Assembly (NCBI RefSeq): GCF_005930355.1 | Contig: NZ_VDBO01000003.1 | Location: forward strand, 434,001-498,000 | Length of the DNA: 64,000 nucleotides | Direction of reading: 5' to 3' | Source: Paenibacillus sinopodophylli | GTDB taxonomy: Bacteria; Bacillota; Bacilli; Paenibacillales; Paenibacillaceae | Shown here: piece by piece, positions 54,086 through 63,047 of the stretch | Position numbering within the stretch: the stretch's first letter is position 1 | How the letters are laid out: each line of letters starts with the position of its first letter | Position numbers and translations under genes: made by a program | Notes under the pieces: generated by a model | Told to the model about the DNA's origin: nothing | Databases searched by the model: none | The model's input: only the letters and a program-made list of their open reading frames with translations

Positions 54086-54442
54086 GTGGATCAACCCCCA
54101 TCCTTAAAACCGGACAGCTCTTCGACCGGCCTTGACCCTAAAGTAGCAGGTCTGCTTTGCTACCTCGGAGGCTTTGTCACCGGCATTATATTTCTAGTGC
54201 TTGAGAAAAACAGCCGCTTCGTCAAGCTGCATGCTGTGCAATCGATCGTCGTATCAGTCGCACTAATCGTCCTTAATGTGCTATTCGGCTTTATTCCGAT
54301 AATCGGTTGGATTCTTGGCTTACTGCTTGTTCCGGTAGGTTTGGTTCTGTGGATCGGACTTATGCTGCTGACGCTGCAAGGCAAGCTGAATAAGCTTCCT
54401 GTCATCGGTGATTGGTCAGAGCAACAAGCCAATAAATTTTAA
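54086..54442 (+). CDS. DUF4870 small membrane protein
   Basis: 118 residues from a GTG at 54086 with AAAGGGTGA just upstream. The start MDQPPSLKPDSSSTGLDPKVAGLLCYLGGFVTG fits the family length and opening. Three hydrophobic spans and the motif EKNSRFVKLHAVQSI place it in the DUF4870/Tic20-like group, function unknown. A longer in-frame opening begins at 53984; a strong AAGGAGG at 54014-54020 lies about 14 bases before a GTG in the same frame, leaving a second possible start. Confidence 0.85.
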   Translation: MDQPPSLKPDSSSTGLDPKVAGLLCYLGGFVTGIIFLVLEKNSRFVKLHAVQSIVVSVALIVLNVLFGFIPIIGWILGLLLVPVGLVLWIGLMLLTLQGKLNKLPVIGDWSEQQANKF

Positions 54443-54453
54443 TGTATTGCCTT

Positions 54454-54485
54454 AAAAATGGACGGCCTTCCTGCTGTTCATTTTT
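54454..54485 (+). terminator. intrinsic terminator of the DUF4870 gene
   Basis: AAAAATGGAC / GTTCATTTTT with a GC-containing loop, continuing into further T residues, 12 bases after the stop. Confidence 0.8.
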
Positions 54486-54707
54486 TTGTTCTTTCTATAA
54501 GTTCATAAGAACTGTTCACTAAACTATTATTATTACCTCGTAATTCAATGAAAACGTCCAATATTGATCTATCCAACGCTCCAAATGCGTTTAATTCGAC
54601 TTGTACTGCGCATTTTAGCCGATTTAGCGGTTTGAAGAATTGCCAGAAAGTTCGTACTATTAATGAACAACAAAAATTCGAATAAAGAAGGATCGTGAAT
54701 ATTTCTT

Positions 54708-56027
54708 ATGGGTATAGGACTTAATCTATTTTTATTTGCTTTACTAATTGTTCTCACTGCTTTTTTCGTTGCTACTGAATTTGCCATTATTAAGCTTCGA
54801 ACCAGCCGAGTCGATCAATTAGTCGTTGAGGGTAAGAAAAACGCACTTGCTGTTCAACGTGTAGTTAGTAATTTAGATGGATACCTATCGGCCTGCCAGC
54901 TTGGTATTACGATTACAGCGCTCGGCCTTGGTTGGCTTGGAGAGCCGACTGTTGAGCGATTGCTCCTCCCTGTTTTTGAGCAATGGAACCTTAACAGTGA
55001 TTTTAGCCACATCTTATCGTTCTTGATTGCCTTTATCGGCGTAACCTTCATTCATGTCGTAATCGGTGAGCTTGCTCCCAAAAGCATTGCGATACAGAAA
55101 CCTGAGCTTGTCAGCTTCGCGGTTGTTAAGCCAATTATTATGTTCTACAAGGTGATGTACCCATTTATTTATCTCTTAAACGGATCAGCTAATGCATTAG
55201 TTCGTTTGTTTGGATTGAAGCCTGCCAAAGAGCATGAGAATGCTCACAGCGAAGAAGAAATTCAAATTATTTTAAGCGATAGCCTAGAAAGCGGTAAGAT
55301 TAACAATACGGAATATGGCTATGTTAACCGTATCTTTGCTTTTGACGAAATTTTGGCCAAAGAAATTATGGTACCACGTACCGATATGGCTGTTTTGTAT
55401 AAGAACAACACGCTTCAACAAAATATGGACATTATCCGCCAAGAGCAATATACTCGTTTCCCTGTAGCTGGCGACAGTAAAGATAATATTGTCGGTATGA
55501 TTAATACCAAGCAGCTGTTTCTACAATATCAAGAAAATAAAGAAATAGATTTGCAAACCTTGATCCAACCGGTTATGTCTGTCGCGGAGGTGCTGCCAGT
55601 CAAAACGCTTCTGACTCGGATGCAGCAAGAACGTGTACATTTCGCCATTGTGGTCGATGAATACGGCGGCACATCCGGTCTAGTTACGATTGAAGACATC
55701 CTAGAGGAAATTGTAGGAGACATTAGAGATGAATTCGATGCAGACGAGCGTAAAGACATTGAGATGATATCCGAAACCTCCTACCTCCTTGACGGAAAAG
55801 TATCGCTAACCGAGCTTGGCGATTTGATTGGTACGGAGCTGACTCATGATGAAGTCGATACCGTTGGCGGCTGGTTATATAGTGAAATGGAAGAGCCTAA
55901 GCCTGGCAAGCAATTCGACTTCCATAACTTAACCTTCACGGTACGGGAAGTGAGCAAGCATCGAGTTAACAAAGTAGAATTAACGATTACCCCGCTTCAT
56001 TCTTTGCTAAAGCCTGAGGTAGGATAA
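54708..56027 (+). CDS. CNNM/CorC-HlyC family membrane transporter-like protein
   Basis: 439 residues: DUF21/CNNM membrane domain with three to four spans (1-200), a CBS pair (about 215-335) and the C-terminal CorC_HlyC domain (about 350-430, [19 protein letters not shown]). Relatives export or sense magnesium or related cations. AAGAAGG is far from the ATG (about 19 bases), so initiation may be weak. The 265 bases upstream hold only the preceding terminator; I looked for a magnesium riboswitch and did not see one. A strong terminator follows. Confidence 0.93.
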   Translation: MGIGLNLFLFALLIVLTAFFVATEFAIIKLRTSRVDQLVVEGKKNALAVQRVVSNLDGYLSACQLGITITALGLGWLGEPTVERLLLPVFEQWNLNSDFSHILSFLIAFIGVTFIHVVIGELAPKSIAIQKPELVSFAVVKPIIMFYKVMYPFIYLLNGSANALVRLFGLKPAKEHENAHSEEEIQIILSDSLESGKINNTEYGYVNRIFAFDEILAKEIMVPRTDMAVLYKNNTLQQNMDIIRQEQYTRFPVAGDSKDNIVGMINTKQLFLQYQENKEIDLQTLIQPVMSVAEVLPVKTLLTRMQQERVHFAIVVDEYGGTSGLVTIEDILEEIVGDIRDEFDADERKDIEMISETSYLLDGKVSLTELGDLIGTELTHDEVDTVGGWLYSEMEEPKPGKQFDFHNLTFTVREVSKHRVNKVELTITPLHSLLKPEVG

Positions 56028-56034
56028 TAATGAA

Positions 56035-56064
56035 CAAGGCAGATGTCGCTGGACATCTGCCTTG
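56035..56064 (+). terminator. intrinsic terminator of the CorC/HlyC-like gene
   Basis: CAAGGCAGATGTC / GACATCTGCCTTG is a perfect 13-base stem with loop GCTG followed by TTTTT. Confidence 0.95.
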
Positions 56065-56138
56065 TTTTTCTATATATGCGTATACACACCTTTTCCTAGG
56101 GCAAGTTAATAAGAAAATGCACAGGAAAGGAAATCGAT

Positions 56139-56603
56139 ATGCATATTGATATGATGATTAATATCATTTGCGGCTTGATTATTCCTTGGCTCGCAGCCAT
56201 TCCCCTTATCCGTAAAAAAACGAAACTGCTGCTGTTGATCTTTCCCATTGGAGCCGTCGTCTCAATGGTCATTAACTCACTCGGCTTCCAGATGAATTTC
56301 TGGGACTTTACACCGTTCATTCCAAATGATGAATCCGTCTCAGCTATGCCGCTCGATCTAGGTCTCTACCCCGTACTAGGCAGCTACATGATCTGGGCCA
56401 TCACACTACGCAAAAGTTGGACCGCAGCTATTTTGTTACTGTTTATCCTCTTTACGACATTGCTCGAATACATCGCATTACTTTGCGGTAAAGTCAGCTA
56501 CGGGAACGGATGGAATATCGGCCATACATTCTTATCGTATTTGCTTGCTTTTGGGCTCGTCTATTTGTACTTCAAGCTGCTTGCGCGATTTCGTATGCTA
56601 TAG
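56139..56603 (+). CDS. CBO0543-like small membrane protein
   Basis: 154 residues with four to five hydrophobic spans and the pattern MNFWDFTPFIP...SAMPLDLGLYPVLGSYMIWA, which matches the CBO0543 family of clostridia and bacilli. Function unknown. AAAGGAAA precedes the ATG. Its last six bases overlap the convergent AI-2E transporter gene. Confidence 0.8.
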   Translation: MHIDMMINIICGLIIPWLAAIPLIRKKTKLLLLIFPIGAVVSMVINSLGFQMNFWDFTPFIPNDESVSAMPLDLGLYPVLGSYMIWAITLRKSWTAAILLLFILFTTLLEYIALLCGKVSYGNGWNIGHTFLSYLLAFGLVYLYFKLLARFRML

Positions 56604-57755
56604 AGTCTGCTCTTCGCTCTTCTCATCTTGGTAAAGCGAGGAGCGGCTTGTGAACCAGCCATACGTATGAATGACGATAACCTTCAGCACAGCATAGCCT
56701 GGAACCGCGAGCACGATGCCTGCAAGCCCAAACAAATTGCCCGCCGTCAGAATAACGAAAATAATAGTGATTGGATGAATCTGCAAGCTTTTACCCATAA
56801 TTTGCGGCGAAATAAATTTACCTTCAATGAATTGAACAATTGTCCAGATAACGATCATTTTGAGCAGCATAACAGGTGATGTAACTAACGCTACGACCAA
56901 AGCCGGCGTTATCGCAATCGCTGGCCCCAGATAGGGGATTACACTCGTACAAGCCGCAACTAGCGCAAGCACAAGCGAATATTCAAGTCCGATAACCAAA
57001 TACCCGATGTAGAGAAGCATCCCTATGCAGAAGCTAACAATAATTTGTCCACGGATGTAGCTGCTGATCTGACCATTCATCTCCGCCATAATACGTTTGG
57101 ACTGCGGCTGAGCCTTGTTCGGCAGAAAACGTACAATTGCTTGTGGCAAATGTTTGCCATCCTTAAGCAAGTAGAACAAGATGAACGGCAGCGTCAGAAC
57201 CGCTAGAATGACTTCTTTGAGCGCTCCCACAAACGAGCCCACACTTGATAAGGTTCCATTGAGCAGCGCGGTGGCTTGCTCGGTGAAATTGCTCGACAAC
57301 TCCGAGGGATTCAGATTGAACCAATCCTGTATTTGCAGAAACCCTGGACTATCCATGAATTGCTCGAAATTGCTGCGCAGCTGGTCCCCGTATTTCGGGA
57401 AGTTATTTACGAAGCTTACCGCTTGTGCATTAATAAACGGGATGACAGCGACCAGTAATATCGTAATAAGCCCTGCGCCGAGTAGGAACAGCAAAATAAT
57501 CGAATAAACCCTTTTAACCTTTTTTCGTTCCAAGTAATCCACGATCGGATTCAGCAAATAATAGGCAATACCCGCCAATATGACGGGCAGGAGCAGCGTT
57601 TTGAGAAGCACGGTAACTGGCGTAAAAATATAAGATATTTTGGTCAGCACCATAATATTAAGTCCAACTAACAACAATACGAGCAGAAACAACACAAATT
57701 TATTATTGAGAATAAACCGTTTAAACCGCTCTGTCCCCGTTTTTGTATTTTCCAT
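56598..57755 (-). CDS. AI-2E family transporter
   Basis: 385 residues with about eight spans arranged as two before and six after an amphipathic extracellular segment. Family motifs include LPFILFYLLKDG and the reentrant region CTSVIPYLGPAIAITPALVVAL. Members range from autoinducer-2 exporters to sodium/proton antiporters; the substrate is not decided by sequence. AGGAAAGG precedes the ATG. Confidence 0.92.
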   Translation of the reverse strand: MENTKTGTERFKRFILNNKFVLFLLVLLLVGLNIMVLTKISYIFTPVTVLLKTLLLPVILAGIAYYLLNPIVDYLERKKVKRVYSIILLFLLGAGLITILLVAVIPFINAQAVSFVNNFPKYGDQLRSNFEQFMDSPGFLQIQDWFNLNPSELSSNFTEQATALLNGTLSSVGSFVGALKEVILAVLTLPFILFYLLKDGKHLPQAIVRFLPNKAQPQSKRIMAEMNGQISSYIRGQIIVSFCIGMLLYIGYLVIGLEYSLVLALVAACTSVIPYLGPAIAITPALVVALVTSPVMLLKMIVIWTIVQFIEGKFISPQIMGKSLQIHPITIIFVILTAGNLFGLAGIVLAVPGYAVLKVIVIHTYGWFTSRSSLYQDEKSEEQTL

Positions 57756-57850
57756 AGTGAAGTCCCTTTCCTTCCCATTTAGGCAATCATTTTGATTTAT
57801 TGTAGCATTTCTATAAACCTAAACGCGAATGAAAGGGCTAAGCATTATAC

Positions 57851-59005
57851 TCATTCAGAATACGACTGTTTTTTTTGAGGAAAAATAAGCTTTAACATCG
57901 GTGGCGTTGCCAACGTCGTAATCATAATAACCATCACAATGGAAGTGAAATAGAGCTGCGGCAGCATGCCGGATTGTAGACCGGAGGCTGCAATGATAAG
58001 CGCCACCTCTCCTCTCGATACCATGCCTGCGCCAATTGCAAGCGACGAACGATTATGGAAGCCCGTGAGCCTTGCACCAAGCCCTCCTCCAGCCAGCTTC
58101 GTCAGTATGGCGACCACAGATAACACCACGATAAACAAGAGCTGTCTCCCTACGCCCTCAAACGTAATATTCAAACCGATGCTAACGAAAAATATGGGAA
58201 CAAACAGCGTATACGCAATTGGCTCCACTTTCCTCTCCACTTCATGTTTGAAAGTAGTCTGTGAGATCGCAATGCCGGCTGCGAATGCGCCAATGATACC
58301 GGCAACACCCATTTTTTCTGCGAAATAGGCATATGCAAAACAGGCGATTAAAGCCCCGCTCATCAGCGCCTCCGTTACTCTAAACCTTGCAACTAGTTTC
58401 ATGAAGTGCGGAACAACCCAGATAGACGCTGCGATTACAACGACAAAGAACAGTACTTTTTTGCCTAATAACGCCGGTATCGACACGCTTTCCGTAGTAC
58501 CCAGCAAGCTGAGCATCACTGCAAGTAGAATGACGACGACAACATCATCTACGACGGCTGCTCCAAGAATCGTGCTCCCTTCCCTGGAGTTCAATTGATT
58601 CATCTCTTTCAATGCTTGAACAGATATGCTGACGGAGGTTGCACATAACAGCAGCGCTAAGAACAACGATTCGGTATCTGATAATCCCAGCGCAGATGAA
58701 GCGGCATATCCACCGATAAAGGGTAATATAATACCACCGAGCGCCACCGCAACGGCTGATTTCCAGTTCTGGCGAAGCTGATCCAGATCAGTTTCTAATC
58801 CCGCAATAAACATGAGCAGCAGCACACCAATTTCAGCAAAATGCGTAATGAAATCATTCGGCTGTATCCAGCCAAGCAGCGCTGGCCCCAGCATAATCCC
58901 TACGATCAACTTGCCGAGCACCGCTGGCTGCCCCAGCTTAACGGACAAGTGGCCGGCCGCCTTCGTCGCTGCGATCATAAGCACGAGATCTAAAATAAAT
59001 GCCAC
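57851..59005 (-). CDS. CPA2-family cation/proton antiporter
   Basis: 384 residues from a GTG at 59005 preceded by AAGAAGGTGA; the longer frame to 59131 runs through the terminators of rpsR and is not used. About twelve spans; conserved features include LGKLIVGIMLGPALLGW, the DD-containing AVVDDVVVVILLAVM and GMVSRGEVALIIA. It should exchange sodium or potassium for protons at the membrane. There is no TrkA-N nucleotide-binding domain, so it is of the short kind. Confidence 0.9.
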   Translation of the reverse strand: MAFILDLVLMIAATKAAGHLSVKLGQPAVLGKLIVGIMLGPALLGWIQPNDFITHFAEIGVLLLMFIAGLETDLDQLRQNWKSAVAVALGGIILPFIGGYAASSALGLSDTESLFLALLLCATSVSISVQALKEMNQLNSREGSTILGAAVVDDVVVVILLAVMLSLLGTTESVSIPALLGKKVLFFVVVIAASIWVVPHFMKLVARFRVTEALMSGALIACFAYAYFAEKMGVAGIIGAFAAGIAISQTTFKHEVERKVEPIAYTLFVPIFFVSIGLNITFEGVGRQLLFIVVLSVVAILTKLAGGGLGARLTGFHNRSSLAIGAGMVSRGEVALIIAASGLQSGMLPQLYFTSIVMVIMITTLATPPMLKLIFPQKKQSYSE

Positions 59006-59048
59006 AGGCTCACCTTCTTTATGTTTATCGTTTAGCATACAACAAAAA

Positions 59049-59108
59049 AAGGCCCCTATGCATACGAGGCCCTTAGAATAAACAAAAAGAGCCCTTGGTG
59101 ACAGGCTC
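59049..59108 (-). terminator. two tandem intrinsic terminators after rpsR
   Basis: First on the minus strand: GAGCC / GGCTC (59108-59089) followed by TTTTTGTTT. Second: AAGGGCC / GGCCTT (59074-59049) followed by seven T. Together they isolate the ribosomal operon from the antiporter gene. Confidence 0.85.
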
Positions 59109-59139
59109 CTCCGTTTGTCGTGCATATTCACTTATCGAC

Positions 59140-59424
59140 CTATTCAGTCGTGTAAGGAAGCAATGCGATTTGACGTGAACGTTTAATTGCGATTGTAAGC
59201 AAGCGTTGGTATTTCGCGCTTGTTCCAGTCACACGACGTGGCAAGATTTTGCCGCGCTCGCTGATAAACTTTTTCAGCAAATCTACATCTTTATAGTCAA
59301 TTTTAGAGATTTTGTTCACAGTGAAGAAACATACTTTACGACGTTTGTTGCGTCCGCCTTTACGTCCGCTGAACTTACGTTCTGGACGCTCGTCGCCGCC
59401 GTTATCTCTTTGCTTGAAAGCCAT
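59140..59424 (-). CDS. rpsR: 30S ribosomal protein S18
   Basis: 94 residues: a basic N-terminal extension ([20 protein letters not shown]) longer than in Bacillus, then the S18 core [20 protein letters not shown] and the [21 protein letters not shown] signature. It binds S6 on the small-subunit platform. AAGGAGG precedes the ATG. Last gene of rpsF-ssb-rpsR. Confidence 0.99.
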   Translation of the reverse strand: MAFKQRDNGGDERPERKFSGRKGGRNKRRKVCFFTVNKISKIDYKDVDLLKKFISERGKILPRRVTGTSAKYQRLLTIAIKRSRQIALLPYTTE

Positions 59425-59535
59425 GATAGGTATCCTCCTTATCGTTGAAAATTTTACAATTACGCAGCAGCTTCATCTTGCAATAAAGTGTGCATAACCG
59501 TTCCATCGATATCCGAAGTAGAAGCTACTCCGATA

Positions 59536-60054
59536 TCAGAATGGCAAATCATCCTCTGATATATCAATCGGGCGTCCGTCATCCTGGAAAGGATCACGGC
59601 TGTCGTTACGTGAGTTATTGCCAGATGGCCGGTTGCCGCCGCTTTGGGAAGCGTTGCCGCCGTAAGATCCGCCGCCGCTGCTTGTACCGCCGCTGTAGCT
59701 GCTTCCGCCTTCTTCGCGCGAGCCGCCGTCTTTGTTGGATTCCAAGAACCGTACGTTATCAGCGATAACTTCCGTTACGTAGACGCGTTTGCCTTCGTTG
59801 TTCTCGTAATTCCGCACTTGAATGCGTCCTTCAACCGCTGTTAAGCGGCCTTTACGCAAGTAGTTGGCGCAAGTCTCGGCCAGTTGACGCCATGTTACAA
59901 CCGGAATGAAATCCGCTTCACGCTCGCCTTGACCACCGCTCGTAAACGGACGATCTACTGCTAACGTAAACTGTGTAACTGCAACACCTGCAGGCGTATA
60001 GCGAAGCTCTGGGTCTCTCGTCAATCTACCAATTAGTATAACACGATTCAACAT
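59536..60054 (-). CDS. ssb: single-stranded DNA-binding protein
   Basis: 172 residues: N-terminal OB fold ([32 protein letters not shown]), a long glycine/serine-rich linker (about 110-160) and the protein-interaction tip DISEDDLPF. It coats single-stranded DNA and recruits repair and replication enzymes. GGGAGG precedes the ATG. The stop codon lies inside a small hairpin (59508-59537, GATATC..AGTAG / CTACT..GATATC) that may stabilise or process the message between ssb and rpsR. Confidence 0.98.
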   Translation of the reverse strand: MLNRVILIGRLTRDPELRYTPAGVAVTQFTLAVDRPFTSGGQGEREADFIPVVTWRQLAETCANYLRKGRLTAVEGRIQVRNYENNEGKRVYVTEVIADNVRFLESNKDGGSREEGGSSYSGGTSSGGGSYGGNASQSGGNRPSGNNSRNDSRDPFQDDGRPIDISEDDLPF

Positions 60055-60090
60055 CGTTTCTGACCTCCCAATCGAACAATCCAGCGTGGA

Positions 60091-60375
60091 TTAAGCGACG
60101 TCTCTGACGATCAACGAACGGATAACTTCATCCGTAATCTTCATGATGCGGTCAAGTTCATTCACAACTTCAGTCGTTGCGTTGAAATGTACCAAGACAA
60201 AATAACCATCACGAAGCTTGTTGATTTCATACGCAAGACGACGTTTTCCGCTCACATCTTGCTTTGTGACTTCTCCGCCGTTGGAGATAATGCCATGGAA
60301 TTTGTCAACGATTGCCTGCAAGGCTTCTTGCTCAACGTCAGGACGAACGATGTACATTACTTCATATTTGCGCAT
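60091..60375 (-). CDS. rpsF: 30S ribosomal protein S6
   Basis: 94 residues, ferredoxin-like fold, with MRKYEVMYIVRPDVEQEALQ and KRRLAYEINKLRDGYFVLVHF. First gene of the operon, AGGAGG before the ATG. With S18 it binds both 16S rRNA and the leader of its own message. Confidence 0.99.
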   Translation of the reverse strand: MRKYEVMYIVRPDVEQEALQAIVDKFHGIISNGGEVTKQDVSGKRRLAYEINKLRDGYFVLVHFNATTEVVNELDRIMKITDEVIRSLIVRDVA

Positions 60376-60390
60376 ATTGTTTCACCTCCT

Positions 60391-60421
60391 CTTGGACTAG
60401 CGGCCCCATAAATGGAGCAAG
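60391..60421 (-). promoter_or_regulatory. rpsF: S6:S18-binding autoregulatory leader of rpsF
   Basis: On the minus strand CTTG-CTCCAT-TT-ATGGGG-CCGCTAGTC-CAAG: a helix topped by CTCCAT/ATGGGG (one G-U pair) with a 3' bulge that contains CCG, closed by CTTG/CAAG. This is the arrangement known for S6:S18 leader binding sites, which mimic 16S rRNA. It ends 16 bases before the rpsF ATG, overlapping the approach to the AGGAGG. Confidence 0.75.
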
Positions 60422-60447
60422 GAACGAGCTTCTGCTCGCATCTCTAT

Positions 60448-60476
60448 ATTATATCAAATCCAATCGCCTATGACAA
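60448..60476 (-). promoter_or_regulatory. sigma-A promoter of rpsF-ssb-rpsR
   Basis: On the minus strand TTGTCA (60476-60471), exactly 17 bases, TATAAT (60453-60448). The predicted leader is about 65 bases and includes a CGAGC/GCTCG hairpin and the S6:S18 motif. Confidence 0.85.
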
Positions 60477-60625
60477 GTGTAAATGACAGATGAAGCCGGC
60501 CAAACGTTTACACCCGATATCTTCTACTTATGTAATCGAGCCCAGTTGCAAATACTATTTCAGGCGGATAGATGAGAAGCAATGATCTTACCGTTTATTG
60601 ATTACCTTATTGGAGGTTGATGATA

Positions 60626-60808
60626 ATGGGTGAAGGAACGATGTTCTCGCCGGGAGACAAAGCACCAAATGATGGAACATATATCGAGGAAGGCGTAAAT
60701 GCCTTTCACATGGGCATTCAGAATCCGAAGAAGGTAACCTTGAACAAGGGACAACATTTCCCCGACACCAGCAATCATGAACGCAAGTGGAAGCGTATGG
60801 GACATTAA
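60626..60808 (+). CDS. yjzC: YjzC family protein
   Basis: 60 residues with the family pattern FSPGDKAPNDGTYIEEGVNAF, NPKKVTLNKGQHFPDTSNHERKW. Function unknown. GGAGG lies nine bases before the ATG at 60626; an upstream TTG at 60617 is in frame but too close to it. It is divergent from rpsF. Confidence 0.88.
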   Translation: MGEGTMFSPGDKAPNDGTYIEEGVNAFHMGIQNPKKVTLNKGQHFPDTSNHERKWKRMGH

Positions 60809-60827
60809 TTAAACGTTGCTGTTAACA

Positions 60828-60871
60828 AACAGAACAGAAGCCTGCTCACACGAGCTAGCTTCTATTCTGTT
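60828..60871. terminator. bidirectional terminator overlapping the HHH gene stop
   Basis: AACAGAACAGAAGC pairs with GCTTCTATTCTGTT (one mismatch). It sits between the convergent yjzC and HHH genes and includes the last codons of the latter. Confidence 0.65.
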
Positions 60872-61329
60872 TCCACATGCCAAGCTTTGCGCGGTCGATC
60901 TGGCAGGTAGCCATGCTGCTCACGATACGCCTTACGCTCCGCCGTAAAATCCCACCATTGCTTTTCGCTCTCAGGATGACTTGCATGATACACAGCCAGC
61001 CTCATCACATCCTCCACGCAGGGGTCCATCCAAACGCCATGCAGACGTTCCAGACGATCTACAAGCTGAGCGCCGCTCTCTCCGCTTTCCTTTATCATCT
61101 CTATAGAGCTAAAACCAAGCTCCGTTAAGTTTTTCGCGAGGCTCGGCCCGATCGATGGTATTCCTTGAAAGATAGCAAGGCCACGTATATGCTCCGCTCG
61201 ATCCATTGATATCTGCAAAGTCGCACTCAGCTCAGCAGCAGAATATTTTTTCAAATCCATTAGCTTAATCTTCGCTTTTCTTAACAGCTTGCGTTCGTCT
61301 TCGGATAAAGGCAGCTTAGGTGTGCTCAT
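60862..61329 (-). CDS. helix-hairpin-helix protein of the Cdd1 (pathogenicity locus) type
   Basis: 155 residues from the ATG at 61329 (AAGGCGGGG upstream). The longer upstream frame only translates the tRNA gene and is rejected. An N-terminal helical part is followed by HHH motifs (IPSIGPSLAKNLTELGF) and the Cdd1-type end HGVWMDPCVEDVMRLAVYHA...QWWDFT. HHH domains bind DNA non-specifically; the biological role is unknown. Confidence 0.85.
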   Translation of the reverse strand: MSTPKLPLSEDERKLLRKAKIKLMDLKKYSAAELSATLQISMDRAEHIRGLAIFQGIPSIGPSLAKNLTELGFSSIEMIKESGESGAQLVDRLERLHGVWMDPCVEDVMRLAVYHASHPESEKQWWDFTAERKAYREQHGYLPDRPRKAWHVETE

Positions 61330-61362
61330 CTGAACCCCGCCTTCCTGATATAGATATAAAAA

Positions 61363-61387
61363 AAACGATTCGGCAAGCGAATCGTTT
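61363..61387 (-). terminator. intrinsic terminator of tRNA-Ser
   Basis: AAACGATTCG / CGAATCGTTT is a perfect 10-base stem with loop GCAAG, running into eight T on the minus strand, 14 bases after the tRNA end. The HHH gene downstream therefore needs its own promoter or readthrough. Confidence 0.93.
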
Positions 61388-61400
61388 GTCTGTTTGTTTA

Positions 61401-61493
61401 TGGCGGAGAAGGTGGGATTCGAACCCACGCACGGTTTGACCCGCCTAGCTGATTTCGAGTCAGCCCCCTTGGGCCTCTTGGGTACCTCTCCGC
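61401..61493 (-). tRNA. tRNA-Ser (anticodon CGA)
   Basis: 93 nucleotides including an encoded CCA. Acceptor GCGGAGA/TCTCCGC, anticodon stem-loop CTGA-CTCGAAA-TCAG giving anticodon CGA, a long variable arm typical of serine tRNAs, and T-loop GGTTCGAATCC. It reads UCG codons. Confidence 0.97.
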
Positions 61494-61562
61494 ATGTAAA
61501 TATTATCATATCACACAGCTTGTCATCATGCAAGATATTTATTTCCATAATGAAAGCATACT

Positions 61563-61784
61563 CTAGAAGGAATCTAGTCCAACTTCACCCGATCCATTAG
61601 AGCGAAGCACTTTTTTCATGTTTTTTTCGAATTTCGCTCTCGGGATGAGCACACTATGTTTGCAGCCCACACATTTGATGCGTATGTCCATGCCCATCCG
61701 TATGATTTCCATTTCATTAGAGCCGCATGGATGCTGTTTTTTCATCTGAACAACGTCGCCCAGCTCGAATTGTTTACGCTCCAT
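61563..61784 (-). CDS. DUF951 protein (YyzM-like)
   Basis: 73 residues with the family pattern FELGDVVQMKKQHPCGSNEMEI and CVGCKHSVLIPRAKFEKNMKKV; the three cysteines may bind metal. Function unknown. Its start overlaps the mscS end by 11 bases, with AAAGGGAGG upstream, so the two are co-expressed. Confidence 0.92.
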   Translation of the reverse strand: MERKQFELGDVVQMKKQHPCGSNEMEIIRMGMDIRIKCVGCKHSVLIPRAKFEKNMKKVLRSNGSGEVGLDSF

Positions 61785-62649
61785 CTTTCACGCCTCCCTT
61801 TTCATTTCGGTGATAGGTTACCATTCTAGGGTATGGTATTTCGATTCCGTTCGCGTCCAGTGCTTTCTTAATCACCATGTTGAGCTTACGCGCTATAACC
61901 GGATGGGTGTTTGGCCGACATTCTGCAATGACGCGTATCGTTACTCCTGTTGGAGCAATAGTCTGAATACCAAGCACCTCTGGCGCATTAATCAGATTCT
62001 CATCTTGCATCGCAATCATCGTATGGCGGATTACCTCAAGTGCGCGATCAACCTCTTCCTCAAAAGCAATCGAGATATCGATGACTGCAATGCTGTTATT
62101 AATCGAGAAGTTGGTAACCTCATTAATCATGCCATTGGGGACAATATGCACTTCTCCCGTCCAGCTTTGAATTCTGGTTGTGCGCAGACCGATAACTTCC
62201 ACCGTTCCTTTGAATTGTCCGGTCTGAATCACGTCACCAACAGCGAATTGATCCTCCAGTACAATGAAGAACCCGGTTATAATATCTTTCACTAAACTTT
62301 GTGCACCGAATCCGATCGCTAATCCGAGGACGCCTGCCCCAGCGAGCAATGGCCCAAGGTTAATGCCAAACTCAGATAATACGAGCATGATTGTAATAAA
62401 ATAGACGACATAGGAGGCCACATTTTTCATGAGCTTACCTACGGTTGTCATTCGTCTAGTATGGCTAGCCGCCCTCTTGCTCTCACGCTCCAATATGACA
62501 CGATCAATGGTTTTATGTATAGCCCATACGACTAATCGCCCAATAACAAGGAACATGATGACCCTCAGCGCTGAGCTTCCGAAGGCTTCCCACCAACTAT
62601 TGTCTGTTAACCATGTGACAGTCCTATCATAGCCTTCATTGATTGACAT
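61774..62649 (-). CDS. MscS-family mechanosensitive channel
   Basis: 291 residues: three N-terminal spans, the pore helix region (LLAGAGVLGLAIGFGAQSLVKDIITG) and the cytoplasmic beta/vestibule domain (FAVGDVIQTGQFKGTVEVIGLRTTRI). It opens on membrane tension to release solutes at osmotic downshock. GGAAGGAG precedes the ATG. Confidence 0.96.
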   Translation of the reverse strand: MSINEGYDRTVTWLTDNSWWEAFGSSALRVIMFLVIGRLVVWAIHKTIDRVILERESKRAASHTRRMTTVGKLMKNVASYVVYFITIMLVLSEFGINLGPLLAGAGVLGLAIGFGAQSLVKDIITGFFIVLEDQFAVGDVIQTGQFKGTVEVIGLRTTRIQSWTGEVHIVPNGMINEVTNFSINNSIAVIDISIAFEEEVDRALEVIRHTMIAMQDENLINAPEVLGIQTIAPTGVTIRVIAECRPNTHPVIARKLNMVIKKALDANGIEIPYPRMVTYHRNEKGGVKDGA

Positions 62650-62681
62650 CTCTGCTCCTTCCCTGAAACCTTCAATTCGGT

Positions 62682-62921
62682 TTACATTTCGATTTGCTCA
62701 TAACCATTCTCGACTGGCTTAAATATACCTCTAACCTCTACGTTTTCTTGAACGATGACGTCCTTCACCATGACCAAGTCCGCTTCGGGAAAATGAATGG
62801 ATAAAGCACAGCCAGCTGTTATTTCCTTTGGCGTTGGACAAATGTCAATTTCAATTTCAGCATATTCAAGCAGCATCTCCGCACGCAACGCTTGCTGCGT
62901 CGAGTCGAACGCAATTAACAC
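62682..62921 (-). CDS. DUF3343 protein (putative Se/S carrier-like)
   Basis: 79 residues when started at the GTG at 62921, where GGAGGTC is well placed; the ATG at 62936 lies ahead of that site. Pattern LIAFDSTQQALRAEMLLEY...DICPTPKEITAGCALSIHF with a single conserved cysteine fits DUF3343, thought to act as a sulfur/selenium carrier. It lies 32 bases upstream of mscS. Confidence 0.88.
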   Translation of the reverse strand: MLIAFDSTQQALRAEMLLEYAEIEIDICPTPKEITAGCALSIHFPEADLVMVKDVIVQENVEVRGIFKPVENGYEQIEM

Positions 62922-62987
62922 GTGCAAGACCTCCATTTTATTCGAATATGAAACAAGTAAACATAATAAATATCAAATCTATCTGAC

Positions 62988-63017
62988 GTATAAAATGGTT
63001 GTCCTATCCATATACTA
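62988..63017 (+). promoter_or_regulatory. yyaC: possible forespore promoter of yyaC
   Basis: GTATA (62988-62992), 16 bases, CATATACTA. This partly resembles forespore sigma-F/sigma-G promoters, which control spore genes of this kind, but the -10 is imperfect. Confidence 0.25.
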
Positions 63018-63047
63018 GTAACATATCGGTATTATCGGAGGGATTCT

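Noticed and set aside
54490-54707. Magnesium riboswitch before the CorC/HlyC-like gene
   Set aside because: No terminator/antiterminator pair and no recognisable M-box core in the interval.
59006-59131. N-terminal extension of the CPA2 antiporter
   Set aside because: The extra 42 codons run through two strong terminators of the ribosomal operon; AAGAAGGTGA supports the GTG at 59005.
61330-61548. N-terminal extension of the HHH protein
   Set aside because: It translates tRNA-Ser and its terminator; the ribosome binding site supports a start at 61329.
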